A DNA stretch of 64,000 bases from Sphingobacterium sp. (GTDB lineage Bacteria > Bacteroidota > Bacteroidia > Sphingobacteriales > Sphingobacteriaceae): NCBI GenBank assembly GCA_031286695.1, contig JAITTY010000005.1:434001-498000 (forward strand). The letters are read 5' to 3'. Each line of letters begins with the position of its first letter. The stretch's first letter is position 1. Positions 32,371 to 42,214 of the stretch are shown in pieces. The notes beneath the pieces are model-generated. The model saw only the letters and a list, made by a program, of their open reading frames with translations, was not told where the DNA came from and did no database searches. Position numbers and translations under genes: made by a program.

Positions 32371-35274
32371 TCAAATTGTATTCAGATAATCATTTAATGA
32401 GAGCTCCGTTTCAATCTGCAATTTCTTGCGTAACCTATACCGATGAATTTCTACTCCCCTAACGGTGATATTCTGCAATTGAGCAATCTGTTTGGATGTA
32501 AAATGCAGTTTTAAATAGGCACATACTTTGAGATCATTTCGAGATAATGCTGGATGCTTCGCCTTCAGATTATTTAAAAAACCATCATTGAGCTCATCAA
32601 AGTGACTCGCGAACTGGTTCCAGTTCGCACTATTCTTTTCAATATCCTTTAATAACGTGTTGATGCGTTTCAAATTGGAGTCTTCGTCATCTCCGGTATC
32701 GAGCTTTGCGAGTTCATCTCTTACTTTAATTAATGCCCCCGAATTTTCAAGTAACTGCATGCTTGTACTGGCTAGTTCTTTAGTTTTAGCCATCACTTCA
32801 TGTGCCAATTTCTCATTGTTCAACTTCACGATTTCTTTCTCATTTTTCTCAATTTCCAGCTGATGAATATAACGAAGTTGCGCCAGCTGTCGCTCATGTT
32901 TAAGCTGCTGTTTGTGTCGCTCGATTTTCCGCAAACGAATCAAACCAAACACAGCGAGCATAGCCAATAAAAAATAAGCCATTTTAGCCCATAGCGTCTT
33001 ATACCAAGGTGGTAAAACAATAAAACTGTATTCAGCCACATCGGATTGCTGGTTTAGATTATTTCGTACTTTCACTAAGAACGTGTATTGTCCATCCGGC
33101 AAATTGGTATATGCCTTTTCCGACTGCTGGTTCCATGAAGACCAGTCATTATCATAACCAGACAATTTATAACTGAATTCAAGATGCTGGTTTATACCAT
33201 AACTTGGCGAAGAAAAGCTGAATCGAAAAGAGTTGAAAATGGAAGGTAGCCGTGGGGTATTGTCTTTGTCGGAGTTGACCAATTGCTGATTTGGCTTCAT
33301 GGTATTTGAAAAAAAACCTGCAAAAATGAGACTATCTCTTTTTCCCGTTGCGACAATCTGAGATAACATTGCGACAGGTCTAACACTCTGCTTCAAATAC
33401 TTATCATAATTGATATGAATTGCTCCTTTCTCTGCTCCTACATAGATATTATTTTGATCAACACTATAAATATGCTCGAATCCTGTGGTATTCATCCCTT
33501 CTATCTCAGGAAAATTAATGAGATGATAGGTTCCATGCCTGGAGTCAAATCGCCCTATCCCTACCATTTTCTTTGTACAAAACCAGATATTTCCCTCTTG
33601 ATCATCTTTTAGGTAACGTATGGTCAAATCTTTAAACGCTGCGAACTGTTTCGCAGGTATAAACCGATTTATCTTATAATCATAGCTATAAAGCCCTTTC
33701 TCCGTAGCAAACACAACCTGATTTTTTATTTTAAATACGTAATTCTGATAATCGGCTGGTAGCCCATTTTTATGATCGCAGAGTTGGGCCCGATAAGATT
33801 TCTTATCATCCGACAGTGTAATCCGATAGATACCCCGATACGGATGGGAAGCCCAGATAGTCCCCTTTTCATCTTGTTCGAGGAATCGGAAGGAATCAGC
33901 AAATCCATCCAGCGGGCCTTTGGTCGAGAATAGGCCTTGGTGAAAATCCAGCAACTCGAGGCCCTGATAGGTTCCGATTAAACTCTCTTTGATTGGATAC
34001 ACCATACTCAGGGGAAGCAACTTCCATGTCCCGATCCCCTGCCGTACGGGTTTGATGGAATGACCCGCGATCTGAAATAAGCCTTTGTTGTGTCCAAGCA
34101 ATAATTGACCATTAAGTTGTTCAAGGCGCCAAGCTTCGCCACCATCGCTACCCGGGAGAAGCGAAAAAACAGCTGGTGAACGGCTTTGATCTGTTAATCC
34201 TTCTTTTATTCCCGCATAATACACCCCATTCGAAGAGGAAAGATAGAGTGTATGGTTAAACATGAGCATAGAATATCCCGTCACATCGTTCTCCATATTT
34301 GGTCTAAGATAGCGAATGGCACTTCCATAGCTGATCACAGAAATGACATTGTCCGTACCCATCCATATATTCTTCTGTCGGTCCACAAACACAGAAGTGA
34401 CATTTTTATTTTGCAGTCCTTCCCTGACACCAATCTTTTGAATTGTTTTCCCAGCTAGATTACGGATCTGGCAACCTTCTTTGGCGTTACCAACTACGAA
34501 GGTTGAGTCGTCTATTTTCGCTATGGACGGTGTATAGCTACCATCTCCTCCTTGTGCACGCAGTCTTGTCAATTGTCCGTTCTGCAAGATATAGGTTTCG
34601 TTATTCAGGGTTGACAGCAACAGACGATCTTTGCCAAGAGAGAGCAATGATGCGATCTTCACATCCTTAAAGGGTAGGTCTTTTAAATAGGGATTCCATT
34701 TATTGTCACGAAACTCCAGCAAACCATTCCTTTTATCCTGTGCATAAAGTATACCTCCTGATTGCCCCATGTAATACCACTCTACCGCCGCCGGATGTAC
34801 TTGAATCTTTTGTCCCTTCAATTCAAATATCGCATAGGTACCCCGAAAAAAAATCGATTGCCCTACGCCAACTGTATTCCAGATATCTGCAAAATTCTTA
34901 TATTCTTCTGGAACGAGATCCCGCAAAGAATGATAGATTAGGCCAAATTGCGGTGAACGCTCAAAATAGCCAAAATCACCTTGTCCGCCAACATAAATCC
35001 GATCCTCAGCATCAATCCAAATAGAACGGATATTGGTATAATTGGGTAAAGAAAATGTTTTCCAATATCGTCCGTCAAAGGTCAACAGCCCTTCACTGTT
35101 ACCAAAGTACATGATGCCATGGCTATCTTGTTTTATATCCCATGTACGGCTTCCTCCTTGATAGACAGATTTACCGTAATTGTAAACCAAAGGTAAGCCA
35201 AGTAACTCCTGCGCCGATAGCGTCTTTGAAAAAACAGAAAATAGCATAAAAAACAGGATGGCAAAACACTTCAT
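32371..35274 (-). CDS. membrane-spanning sensor-regulator: propeller, Y_Y_Y domain and LuxR-type HTH
   Basis: 967 aa from the ATG at 35274; a TTG five codons upstream is less likely. Signal peptide about 1-21, then beta-propeller repeats of the two-component-regulator type (W-D-I-K-Q-D-S-H-G-I-M-Y-F-G-N-S-E-G-L and later copies) to about 640, a Y_Y_Y Ig-like domain (about 665-735), one membrane helix (about 740-760), a coiled coil, and a LuxR/GerE-like DNA-binding domain in the last 75 residues (L-K-L-H-F-T-S-K-Q-I-A-Q-L-Q-N-I-T-V-R-G-V-E). No histidine kinase or receiver is present, so sensing and DNA binding lie in one protein. It diverges from the SusC/SusD/GH16 operon and probably controls it. 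Confidence 0.87.
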   Translation of the reverse strand: MKCFAILFFMLFSVFSKTLSAQELLGLPLVYNYGKSVYQGGSRTWDIKQDSHGIMYFGNSEGLLTFDGRYWKTFSLPNYTNIRSIWIDAEDRIYVGGQGDFGYFERSPQFGLIYHSLRDLVPEEYKNFADIWNTVGVGQSIFFRGTYAIFELKGQKIQVHPAAVEWYYMGQSGGILYAQDKRNGLLEFRDNKWNPYLKDLPFKDVKIASLLSLGKDRLLLSTLNNETYILQNGQLTRLRAQGGDGSYTPSIAKIDDSTFVVGNAKEGCQIRNLAGKTIQKIGVREGLQNKNVTSVFVDRQKNIWMGTDNVISVISYGSAIRYLRPNMENDVTGYSMLMFNHTLYLSSSNGVYYAGIKEGLTDQSRSPAVFSLLPGSDGGEAWRLEQLNGQLLLGHNKGLFQIAGHSIKPVRQGIGTWKLLPLSMVYPIKESLIGTYQGLELLDFHQGLFSTKGPLDGFADSFRFLEQDEKGTIWASHPYRGIYRITLSDDKKSYRAQLCDHKNGLPADYQNYVFKIKNQVVFATEKGLYSYDYKINRFIPAKQFAAFKDLTIRYLKDDQEGNIWFCTKKMVGIGRFDSRHGTYHLINFPEIEGMNTTGFEHIYSVDQNNIYVGAEKGAIHINYDKYLKQSVRPVAMLSQIVATGKRDSLIFAGFFSNTMKPNQQLVNSDKDNTPRLPSIFNSFRFSFSSPSYGINQHLEFSYKLSGYDNDWSSWNQQSEKAYTNLPDGQYTFLVKVRNNLNQQSDVAEYSFIVLPPWYKTLWAKMAYFLLAMLAVFGLIRLRKIERHKQQLKHERQLAQLRYIHQLEIEKNEKEIVKLNNEKLAHEVMAKTKELASTSMQLLENSGALIKVRDELAKLDTGDDEDSNLKRINTLLKDIEKNSANWNQFASHFDELNDGFLNNLKAKHPALSRNDLKVCAYLKLHFTSKQIAQLQNITVRGVEIHRYRLRKKLQIETELSLNDYLNTI

Positions 35275-35294
35275 AATAATTCCCTTCAATTGGC

Positions 35295-35312
35295 TGACGT
35301 AAACTTGACGTA
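35295..35312. promoter_or_regulatory. TGACGTA direct repeat upstream of the sensor-regulator
   Basis: TGACGTA occurs at 35295-35301 and again at 35306-35312, 11 bp apart (one helical turn), just upstream of the sensor-regulator ATG and within the divergent region shared with susC. It could be a regulator half-site pair. No promoter elements are clear here. Confidence 0.3.
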
Positions 35313-35452
35313 CCCCAAATATATTGAATTATAGCCGAAAAACCCAATATGAAGTAGTGTTGTTGTACCTCTAAAATTCAGCAATAACCTGCTTAAGCCT
35401 AATTTTGATTCTTGATAATTATAAACAATTCCTAAATTTCAATTCATTACAC

Positions 35453-38400
35453 ATGAAAAATAATATCAGTATTATTGCCAGTACTGTGCTGTTCTCTTGC
35501 CTCACAAATATGGTAAGCGCACAGACTAGAACAGTCACCGGTCGGGTTACAAATGAGCAGGGTCTTCCTATCGTGGCTAGCATCACTGTACAGGGAAATG
35601 CCAAAATCGGCACAAGCAGCAATGAAAACGGGGAATTTACACTCGCTATTCCCACAAACCTCAATTATGTCGTCATCTCATCATTGGGATATGACGCGAA
35701 GACAGTGCCGATAAATGGGACTACCTTAACGATTCAACTAACACAAAAAAAGGGTGATTTTAATCTCGATGAAGTTGTGGTTGTGGGCTACGGTACCCAA
35801 CGAAAGGGCGACTTAACAGCGCCCATTGGCACAGTAAATATGGAAGAAATGGTCAAACGTACTGTTTCCAACCCCATGGATGCACTACAAGGGGCTGTTG
35901 CTGGTGTGCAAATCGTAGGTTCGGGCGCGCCCGGTTCTTCTCCTTCCGTCCGTGTACGTGGAGTAGGATCTTTTAATAATGAAAGTCCTTTATATGTGGT
36001 GGATGGCATGTTCATGGACAATATTGATTTCCTCAATCCAAATGATATTGCCGATATCTCCGTCTTAAAAGACGCTTCAGGTGCGGCTATCTATGGGGTA
36101 CGTGCCGCTAACGGCGTCATTTTGGTGACCACAAAAAAAGGAAGCCTAAATATGAAATCAAAAGTTACGTATAATGGTTTTGCTGGTTTCCAAACACCAA
36201 CAAATGTATTGAAAATGGCTAATGCACAGCAATATGCAGCATATGCAACAGCCATTGGCAATGAAGCCTTTGTAAAAAGTTCAGTGGAAAAGTATGGTGG
36301 GACAGCTGCCAATCCGGCGATGGACACGGATTGGTTCAATGAGCTTCTGCGCTCCAAAGCCCTGATCACCAACCATAACCTGGACATTACGGGTGGATCT
36401 GATAAAATCACTTATTCCATGGGGCTCAATTATGTCAAACAGGATGGTATCATGGATGCCAGTAATATGAATCAAAAATACAATATCCGCATGCAGGCTG
36501 ACGCCAAAGTAACAGATTGGTTAAAAGCAGGTTTTAGTGCGCACATCAATAACTTCAAAACCTACTCGCCCAACAATGCCGCTTTCAGACAAGCCTATTT
36601 CGCATCTCCACTCTATCCGGTTTATGATTCCTCATTGGAACTGGCCAAACCGGAAAAATTTGGATCGAGTACAGCGATCGGTATGCAGTCGGGTTTTTGG
36701 TATAACAACCCAATAGCAACAGCTTTTTATAATACGAATCAAACAAAGGGCTTCCAGATCCTTCCGACAATTTATCTGGAGGCAACATTCTGGAAAGACA
36801 AGATCACTTTTCGTTCGCAGCTGAGCCAAAGGTATCAGTCCACACATAATATAAACTATAATCCTGTCTACTACATTGACAATGATCAGCGAAATGATCG
36901 CTCCTTTTTACGTTCGGCACAAGCGCGAAATACCAATTATATTTTGGATAACCTCCTAACGTATAAAGATCAGGCGGGTAAACACCACTGGTCACTGCTG
37001 TTAGGGCAATCATCGCGAGAGGAACGCTGGCGAGAGACTTGGGTGCAGGCCAATGATGTACCAGCATCGGAGGAGTTTTGGTATGTAGGTGTAGATGCCC
37101 AAGGTACTGGTTCAGCCACCGGTTATGGAGAAAAAGGTTTTCGAAATGCCGGGATATCTTATTTTAGCAGAGGCACATATGACTATGACAACAAATATTT
37201 GCTGACCGCAACATTCCGTGTAGATGGCAGCTCGAAATACCAAACGAAATGGGGTTATTTTCCATCAGTGGGCCTAGGTTGGGTATTGACTAAGGAGAAG
37301 TTTATGGAAAATCAAAAGCTTTTCAACCAGTTGAAATTGCGTGGAAGCTGGGGTAAGTTGGGGAACGATGGAATTCAGCCCAATGCGGGTTATGCAACAG
37401 TCTACTCGGGCAATAACTACTCGGGTATATTTGGAAGCGAAGGAACAACCAACGGAACGCGCATACCTGGATATCGGGTAGGCCGTTTTTTCACCCAAGT
37501 ACGTTGGGAAGTTGTTGAAGAATGGGATGGCGGTCTTGATTTTGCCTTGTTGAACAATCGTTTGACGGGGACAGTTGATTATTACCACCGCACCACTCAC
37601 GATCTTGCATTTAGCCGACCTATCCCCTTTTCATGGGATCGTGTGTATGGCAACTGGGGAAGTGTGACAAACAGTGGCTGGGAGATTGGCCTGCAATGGA
37701 AAGACAAAATTGGCGAATTGGGCTATGCGATCGGCGGAAACCTGACCACCTTAAAAAACAGGGTTACGAACCTCGGTGGACTAGAAAATATTATGAATGG
37801 TTACCCGGAATGGTCTGCTGAATTCCCTGCACGTATAGAACTGAACCAACCCATCAACTTCTTCTACGGCTATGAAGTAGCAGGTGTCTACCAAAATCAA
37901 GCACAGATCGATGCAGATCCCATCGCAAAAAGATATAACCAACTGAATCCGAGTACACCGATTCTACCAGGATATCTTCAGTATAAGGACCAAAACAACA
38001 ATGGCGAACTTGATGAAAAAGATCGGGTGAACCTTGGAAACTACCTTCCTACGATAGCCTACGGATTTAACCTAGCGTTTGATTATAAGAAATTTGATCT
38101 GAGTATCGCCTTTCAAGGTGTAGCCGGCAACAAGATCCATAATCTTAACCGTGCCATGCGCCGAAAATACAATCAGATGAATGCCGATGCTGCATTCATC
38201 GAAAACCTCTGGACCGGAGAAGGAAGTAGTAATACGCATCCATCTGCCAAAGGATCTGTTGCACCCTGGAATCTTCAGGCGAGTTCGTTTTTTGTGGAAA
38301 GTGGAGCCTATCTACGCGTACAAAATATACAATTGGGCTATAATTTTGACCTCAATAAAATACCAGTACGTGTGTTTGCAACTGCTGACCGCCCTTTTAT

Positions 38401-38509
38401 TTTCACAAAATACAATGGTTTTACACCAGAAATATCTGGAATGGGATTCGATGCCAATGTGTATCCGATCGCTTCTTCCTATAGTCTGGGTGTAAAAGTA
38501 TCGTTCTAA
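35453..38509 (+). CDS. SusC/RagA-like TonB-dependent transporter
   Basis: 1018 aa from the ATG at 35453, which opens M-K-N-N-I-S-I-I-A-S and gives a normal signal peptide ending V-S-A-Q; the frame is open to a TTG at 35405. Domains: CarboxypepD_reg-like (about 28-105), linker L-D-E-V-V-V-V-G-Y-G-T-Q, plug (about 118-235, Y-V-V-D-G-M-F-M-D and I-Y-G-V-R-A-A-N-G-V-I), barrel ending V-K-V-S-F. No STN domain, consistent with control by the divergent membrane regulator. With the SusD downstream it should import beta-glucan oligosaccharides, judged from the GH16 domain encoded in the third gene. Confidence 0.93.
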   Translation: MKNNISIIASTVLFSCLTNMVSAQTRTVTGRVTNEQGLPIVASITVQGNAKIGTSSNENGEFTLAIPTNLNYVVISSLGYDAKTVPINGTTLTIQLTQKKGDFNLDEVVVVGYGTQRKGDLTAPIGTVNMEEMVKRTVSNPMDALQGAVAGVQIVGSGAPGSSPSVRVRGVGSFNNESPLYVVDGMFMDNIDFLNPNDIADISVLKDASGAAIYGVRAANGVILVTTKKGSLNMKSKVTYNGFAGFQTPTNVLKMANAQQYAAYATAIGNEAFVKSSVEKYGGTAANPAMDTDWFNELLRSKALITNHNLDITGGSDKITYSMGLNYVKQDGIMDASNMNQKYNIRMQADAKVTDWLKAGFSAHINNFKTYSPNNAAFRQAYFASPLYPVYDSSLELAKPEKFGSSTAIGMQSGFWYNNPIATAFYNTNQTKGFQILPTIYLEATFWKDKITFRSQLSQRYQSTHNINYNPVYYIDNDQRNDRSFLRSAQARNTNYILDNLLTYKDQAGKHHWSLLLGQSSREERWRETWVQANDVPASEEFWYVGVDAQGTGSATGYGEKGFRNAGISYFSRGTYDYDNKYLLTATFRVDGSSKYQTKWGYFPSVGLGWVLTKEKFMENQKLFNQLKLRGSWGKLGNDGIQPNAGYATVYSGNNYSGIFGSEGTTNGTRIPGYRVGRFFTQVRWEVVEEWDGGLDFALLNNRLTGTVDYYHRTTHDLAFSRPIPFSWDRVYGNWGSVTNSGWEIGLQWKDKIGELGYAIGGNLTTLKNRVTNLGGLENIMNGYPEWSAEFPARIELNQPINFFYGYEVAGVYQNQAQIDADPIAKRYNQLNPSTPILPGYLQYKDQNNNGELDEKDRVNLGNYLPTIAYGFNLAFDYKKFDLSIAFQGVAGNKIHNLNRAMRRKYNQMNADAAFIENLWTGEGSSNTHPSAKGSVAPWNLQASSFFVESGAYLRVQNIQLGYNFDLNKIPVRVFATADRPFIFTKYNGFTPEISGMGFDANVYPIASSYSLGVKVSF

Positions 38510-38534
38510 TTATTAACCCCCTAATTTAAACTGT

Positions 38535-40085
38535 ATGAAAACTCTTCCATATATCCTGATTGCAAGCTGTTTAGGTCTTTCTTGTAGCCTATCTAGCTGT
38601 AATAAATTTTTGGACAAACCTTTAGAAAACCAGCAGCGATCTGAGGAGATCGATTATAGCAATACCGCCTTGATGTACGGTCCGGTGTCTGGTGTGTATC
38701 GTTCGGCTTCAGATGATAACCTGGTGCATTGGATCGATCTTTCCATTCGCTGTATGCGCGATGACGACTACCAACAGGCCGCACCAAATCCAAATGATAA
38801 TCCCGAATTAATGGGCATCAAAAATTTTCAAAATGATGTCACCATTCAATCTTACTGGGGACTAAATCAATCTTGGATTAGTTATTATAGCCTCGTTATC
38901 GCCGCAAACAATGCATTAATCGAACTGGATAATTTTGCGGAAAAGATTCCTGCGTCCAATACTGCTGATATAAAACTAAATAAACAGTACAAGGCCGAAG
39001 TCAGGTTTTTAAGGGCATACGCCCACCTGATGGCATCACGTCTGTTTGGCAATGTTCCTATCCTCATTGACAGCGATAATATAGGCCGTCTAGCTACCAT
39101 ACAAAAAAGTACGGCAGCAGAAGTACGCCAGTTTATAGTTGATGAAATGAATGTCTGCTCGGAAGATCTTGAAGATGCCCGTCCAAATCAGTCGAAACAC
39201 GTTGGAGCAGTAACCAAATATTCCGCGCTCCTTTTGAAAGCAAAGGCCGCAGCAGATTTGGCTGGGAATGATAACGGTAGTGCACATTGGAATGACGTCC
39301 TAGATGCAACAAACAAAATTATTGCGAGTGGTCGATTTTCCTTATATCCAAATTACTACGAGCTTTTTAAAATACCAGGAAAATTGTCGAACGAGTCTAT
39401 CTTTGAACTGCAATATTCTGATTTTGGCTTAGGAACTGGCGATATTGTTCGCCCGGGTGTAGATTGGGGTACCTTCTTTAAATGGCAGGGGCCTTCGGGG
39501 GATCAAAAAGGAAGCCCTATCTCCGGAGCCGGCTGGGTACCGCCTTCACAGAATATCGTTGATTTCTTAACCAATAGAGGTGAAACGGAACGCTTAAAAA
39601 CAACAATTTTATATTGTGGCGTAAATGGCAATCCGGCAACGACAGCAACGACTCCAAGTGGTGATGTTGTTTATGGCAATCCTTTTGGCGTAAAATATTT
39701 CAATGGTAAAGCCTATCTCCCAAAATCGCAGATGACAGCTGGCCGAATGGAATATGGAGCAAACAATAATGTACGTATATTGCGTTATGCGGATGTTCTT
39801 TTATTAAATGCGGAAGCGAAGGTCAGGAAGGGACAAAATGGCGATGAGCCTTTTCGTCTGATTCGCGAACGCGCAAAACTAGCACCGATTACAAATGTAA
39901 ATTTAAATCAAATTTTGGATGAACGCCGAGCAGAATTTGCCTGTGAATGGTGGGGAGAGCGTTTTAATGACCTGGTCCGTACCTCGCGCGCCAAAGAAGT
40001 CTTCGGCGCAAAATTCACCCCTGGTGTGAGTGAGTACATCCCTATACCGCAAACTCAGATAGATGCAAATCCTAACTTTCGATAG
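38535..40085 (+). CDS. SusD/RagB-like outer-membrane lipoprotein
   Basis: 516 aa. Lipoprotein signal with L-S-S-C-N-K-F-L-D-K-P-L around residue 22, then TPR-like helices (Y-K-A-E-V-R-F-L-R-A-Y-A-H-L-M-A-S-R-L-F-G). The C-terminal SusD signature is D-E-R-R-A-E-F-A-C-E-W-W-G-E-R-F-N-D-L-V-R, ending Y-I-P-I-P-Q-T-Q-I and N-P-N-F-R. It is the surface binding partner of the SusC 25 bp upstream. Its TAG stop is followed directly by the ATG of the glycosidase gene, so these two are translationally coupled. Confidence 0.92.
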   Translation: MKTLPYILIASCLGLSCSLSSCNKFLDKPLENQQRSEEIDYSNTALMYGPVSGVYRSASDDNLVHWIDLSIRCMRDDDYQQAAPNPNDNPELMGIKNFQNDVTIQSYWGLNQSWISYYSLVIAANNALIELDNFAEKIPASNTADIKLNKQYKAEVRFLRAYAHLMASRLFGNVPILIDSDNIGRLATIQKSTAAEVRQFIVDEMNVCSEDLEDARPNQSKHVGAVTKYSALLLKAKAAADLAGNDNGSAHWNDVLDATNKIIASGRFSLYPNYYELFKIPGKLSNESIFELQYSDFGLGTGDIVRPGVDWGTFFKWQGPSGDQKGSPISGAGWVPPSQNIVDFLTNRGETERLKTTILYCGVNGNPATTATTPSGDVVYGNPFGVKYFNGKAYLPKSQMTAGRMEYGANNNVRILRYADVLLLNAEAKVRKGQNGDEPFRLIRERAKLAPITNVNLNQILDERRAEFACEWWGERFNDLVRTSRAKEVFGAKFTPGVSEYIPIPQTQIDANPNFR

Positions 40086-42137
40086 ATGATGACAGCAGCA
40101 AAATTACTAATATCCGTATTGCTAAACGTACTTTTCCTTTCCTATGGATGGGGAAAGCAAGGCAAACCCGTTAAATCGACAATCGTTAAAGTTGAAAATG
40201 GTTTTACGATAATGCGTAATGGACAGCCTTACTTCATTAAAGGGGCAGGCGGAACAAACAATTTGGAAAAATTAAAAGCGTATGGAGGCAACTCCATACG
40301 CACTTGGAGCCCGCAGCAAGCGGGTGAAGTCCTAAATAAAGCACAAAAGCTAGGACTTACAGTAACCTTAGGACTCGATGTGAAAACGGAGCGCCATGGC
40401 TTCGATTACAATGACCCGATAGCTGTTGCCAAACAAAAAGAATATATTCGCACAATTGTCCTGAAATATAAAGATCATCCGGCACTACTCGCTTGGGGAA
40501 TCGGCAACGAGCTCAACTTACATTATAGTAACCCAAAAGTATGGGATGCTGTCAATTCGATCGCCGAGATGATCCATGAGTTAGACCCCAATCATCTGGT
40601 CACGACCATGCTAGCCGGCGTGAACCAAAAGGAAATTGATTATATTAAAACCAGGTGCCCAGCTTTGGACCTGATTGCTGTGCAAGTGTATGGTGGCCTT
40701 GCTGCTGTTCCTGAGCAATTAAAAAAGACCGGATGGAATAAGCCCTATATTGTAACAGAATGGGGGCCTACGGGGCATTGGGAAGGTTTACAAACACCAT
40801 GGGGAGCATCGATTGAAGAGACCAGTCACGAGAAAGCGCTAGTTTACAAAAGTCGATACGAAGCCTCTATCGGAAAGGATAAAAACTGTCTGGGCTCCTA
40901 TGTCTTTTTGTGGGGACAAAAACAGGAACGCACGCCAACATGGTATGGATTATTTACTGAAAGCGGTGAGGAAAATGAGGTTGTCGATGTCATGCAATAC
41001 CTTTGGTCGGGCCAATGGCCCCGCAATCGGGCACCGCAGCTAGACTCTCTATTATTAGACCATAGGCATGCAAAAGATTTTATCTATTTAGAATCGGGTA
41101 AAGCCTATCCAATAGAAGCCTTTGTCCGTGATTCCAATGGCGATAAACTACAAATACGTTGGGAGCTTCTCCTGGAAAGCACAGACCTTAAAGAAGGTGG
41201 CGACCGTGAAGAGCGTCCTCAGGCATTAAGTGATTTTATAAAAAATAGCACTGATAACAGGACGCTATTAACTGCTCCTTCCCAGGAAGGAGCCTATCGG
41301 CTATTTGTCTATGCAAGCGATGGAAATAACAAGGTCGCAACTGCAAACATTCCCTTTTTCGTGAATTCAAATTCGAATAAAGCGAATAGCATCACCTATC
41401 ATTTTTCACCGACCCCCGTATGGGCCGATGAATTTAATTACTCCGGATTACCAGATAAAAACAAATGGTCTTACGATGTCGGCTCTTTGTATAACGGATG
41501 GGGCAACAATGAGTTACAATATTACATGGAGGCTTCAACGTCAAATTCGATAGTGCACAACGGTGTCCTAAAGATTAGGGCAAAAAAAGAAAATAAAGAC
41601 GGGAAAGCCTATACCTCCGCGCGGCTAACTAGCAAGAATAAAGGAGACTTCAGGTATGGCAGATTTGAGGCACGTGCAAAACTACCAAGAGGCATTGGCA
41701 CCTGGCCAGCCATCTGGATGCTTCCTACTGATATGAAATATGGTGACTGGCCTAATTCGGGGGAAATAGATATACTTGAACATGTCGGATACGATCAGGA
41801 TGTTGTTCATATATCTATTCATACCAAAGCCTATAATCATGGTATAAACACACAGAAAACGAGCAAAAAAAGGGTATCTGGTGTCTCTGACGAATTTCAC
41901 AACTATCGTGTAGACTGGACGCCCACCTACATAAAAGGCTTTGTTGATGAGCAGGAGATCTTTCATTTTGACAATGAAAACAGGAGTTTTGAAGAATGGC
42001 CTTTTGACCAAAAGTTCCACTGGTTAATCAACCTGGCTGTCGGCGGAAACTGGGGCGGTAAAGAGGGCGTAGATGACACAAAATTCCCAGCAACATTTGA
42101 AATAGACTATGTGCGCGTCTATCGTTTATTAGATTAA
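40086..42137 (+). CDS. bifunctional secreted glycosidase: GH-A TIM barrel fused to GH16
   Basis: 683 aa with a signal peptide (about 1-23). Residues 35-305 form a clan GH-A-like TIM barrel: G-I-G-N-E-L-N-L (acid/base Glu142) and V-T-E-W-G-P-T-G (nucleophile Glu225), resembling GH2-type catalytic barrels without the flanking GH2 sandwiches. Residues 315-430 look like an Ig-type linker. Residues 440-683 are GH16 with W-P-N-S-G-E-I-D-I-L-E (nucleophile Glu560, Asp562, acid/base Glu565), the laminarinase/lichenase signature. The enzyme probably cleaves beta-1,3- or beta-1,3/1,4-glucan, the two domains acting in sequence. It is the last gene of the operon, with a terminator after it. The family of the first domain is uncertain. 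Confidence 0.88.
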   Translation: MMTAAKLLISVLLNVLFLSYGWGKQGKPVKSTIVKVENGFTIMRNGQPYFIKGAGGTNNLEKLKAYGGNSIRTWSPQQAGEVLNKAQKLGLTVTLGLDVKTERHGFDYNDPIAVAKQKEYIRTIVLKYKDHPALLAWGIGNELNLHYSNPKVWDAVNSIAEMIHELDPNHLVTTMLAGVNQKEIDYIKTRCPALDLIAVQVYGGLAAVPEQLKKTGWNKPYIVTEWGPTGHWEGLQTPWGASIEETSHEKALVYKSRYEASIGKDKNCLGSYVFLWGQKQERTPTWYGLFTESGEENEVVDVMQYLWSGQWPRNRAPQLDSLLLDHRHAKDFIYLESGKAYPIEAFVRDSNGDKLQIRWELLLESTDLKEGGDREERPQALSDFIKNSTDNRTLLTAPSQEGAYRLFVYASDGNNKVATANIPFFVNSNSNKANSITYHFSPTPVWADEFNYSGLPDKNKWSYDVGSLYNGWGNNELQYYMEASTSNSIVHNGVLKIRAKKENKDGKAYTSARLTSKNKGDFRYGRFEARAKLPRGIGTWPAIWMLPTDMKYGDWPNSGEIDILEHVGYDQDVVHISIHTKAYNHGINTQKTSKKRVSGVSDEFHNYRVDWTPTYIKGFVDEQEIFHFDNENRSFEEWPFDQKFHWLINLAVGGNWGGKEGVDDTKFPATFEIDYVRVYRLLD

Positions 42138-42152
42138 ACTTTCCGATCGCTA

Positions 42153-42192
42153 CCCTGATTGCTTGTCAAATTTCCTGTACAAGCAATCAGGG
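42153..42192. terminator. bidirectional terminator after the GH16 fusion gene
   Basis: A perfect 14-bp stem (CCCTGATTGCTTGT at 42153-42166 with ACAAGCAATCAGGG at 42179-42192) and a 12-nt loop, between convergent genes ending at 42137 and 42215. No long U-tract follows on either side. Confidence 0.75.
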
Positions 42193-42214
42193 GCGGAAAA
42201 AGTAGGATTTCAGC

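Noticed and set aside
35405..35452. Upstream TTG start for the third SusC
   Set aside because: It would bury a normal signal peptide that begins at the ATG at 35453.
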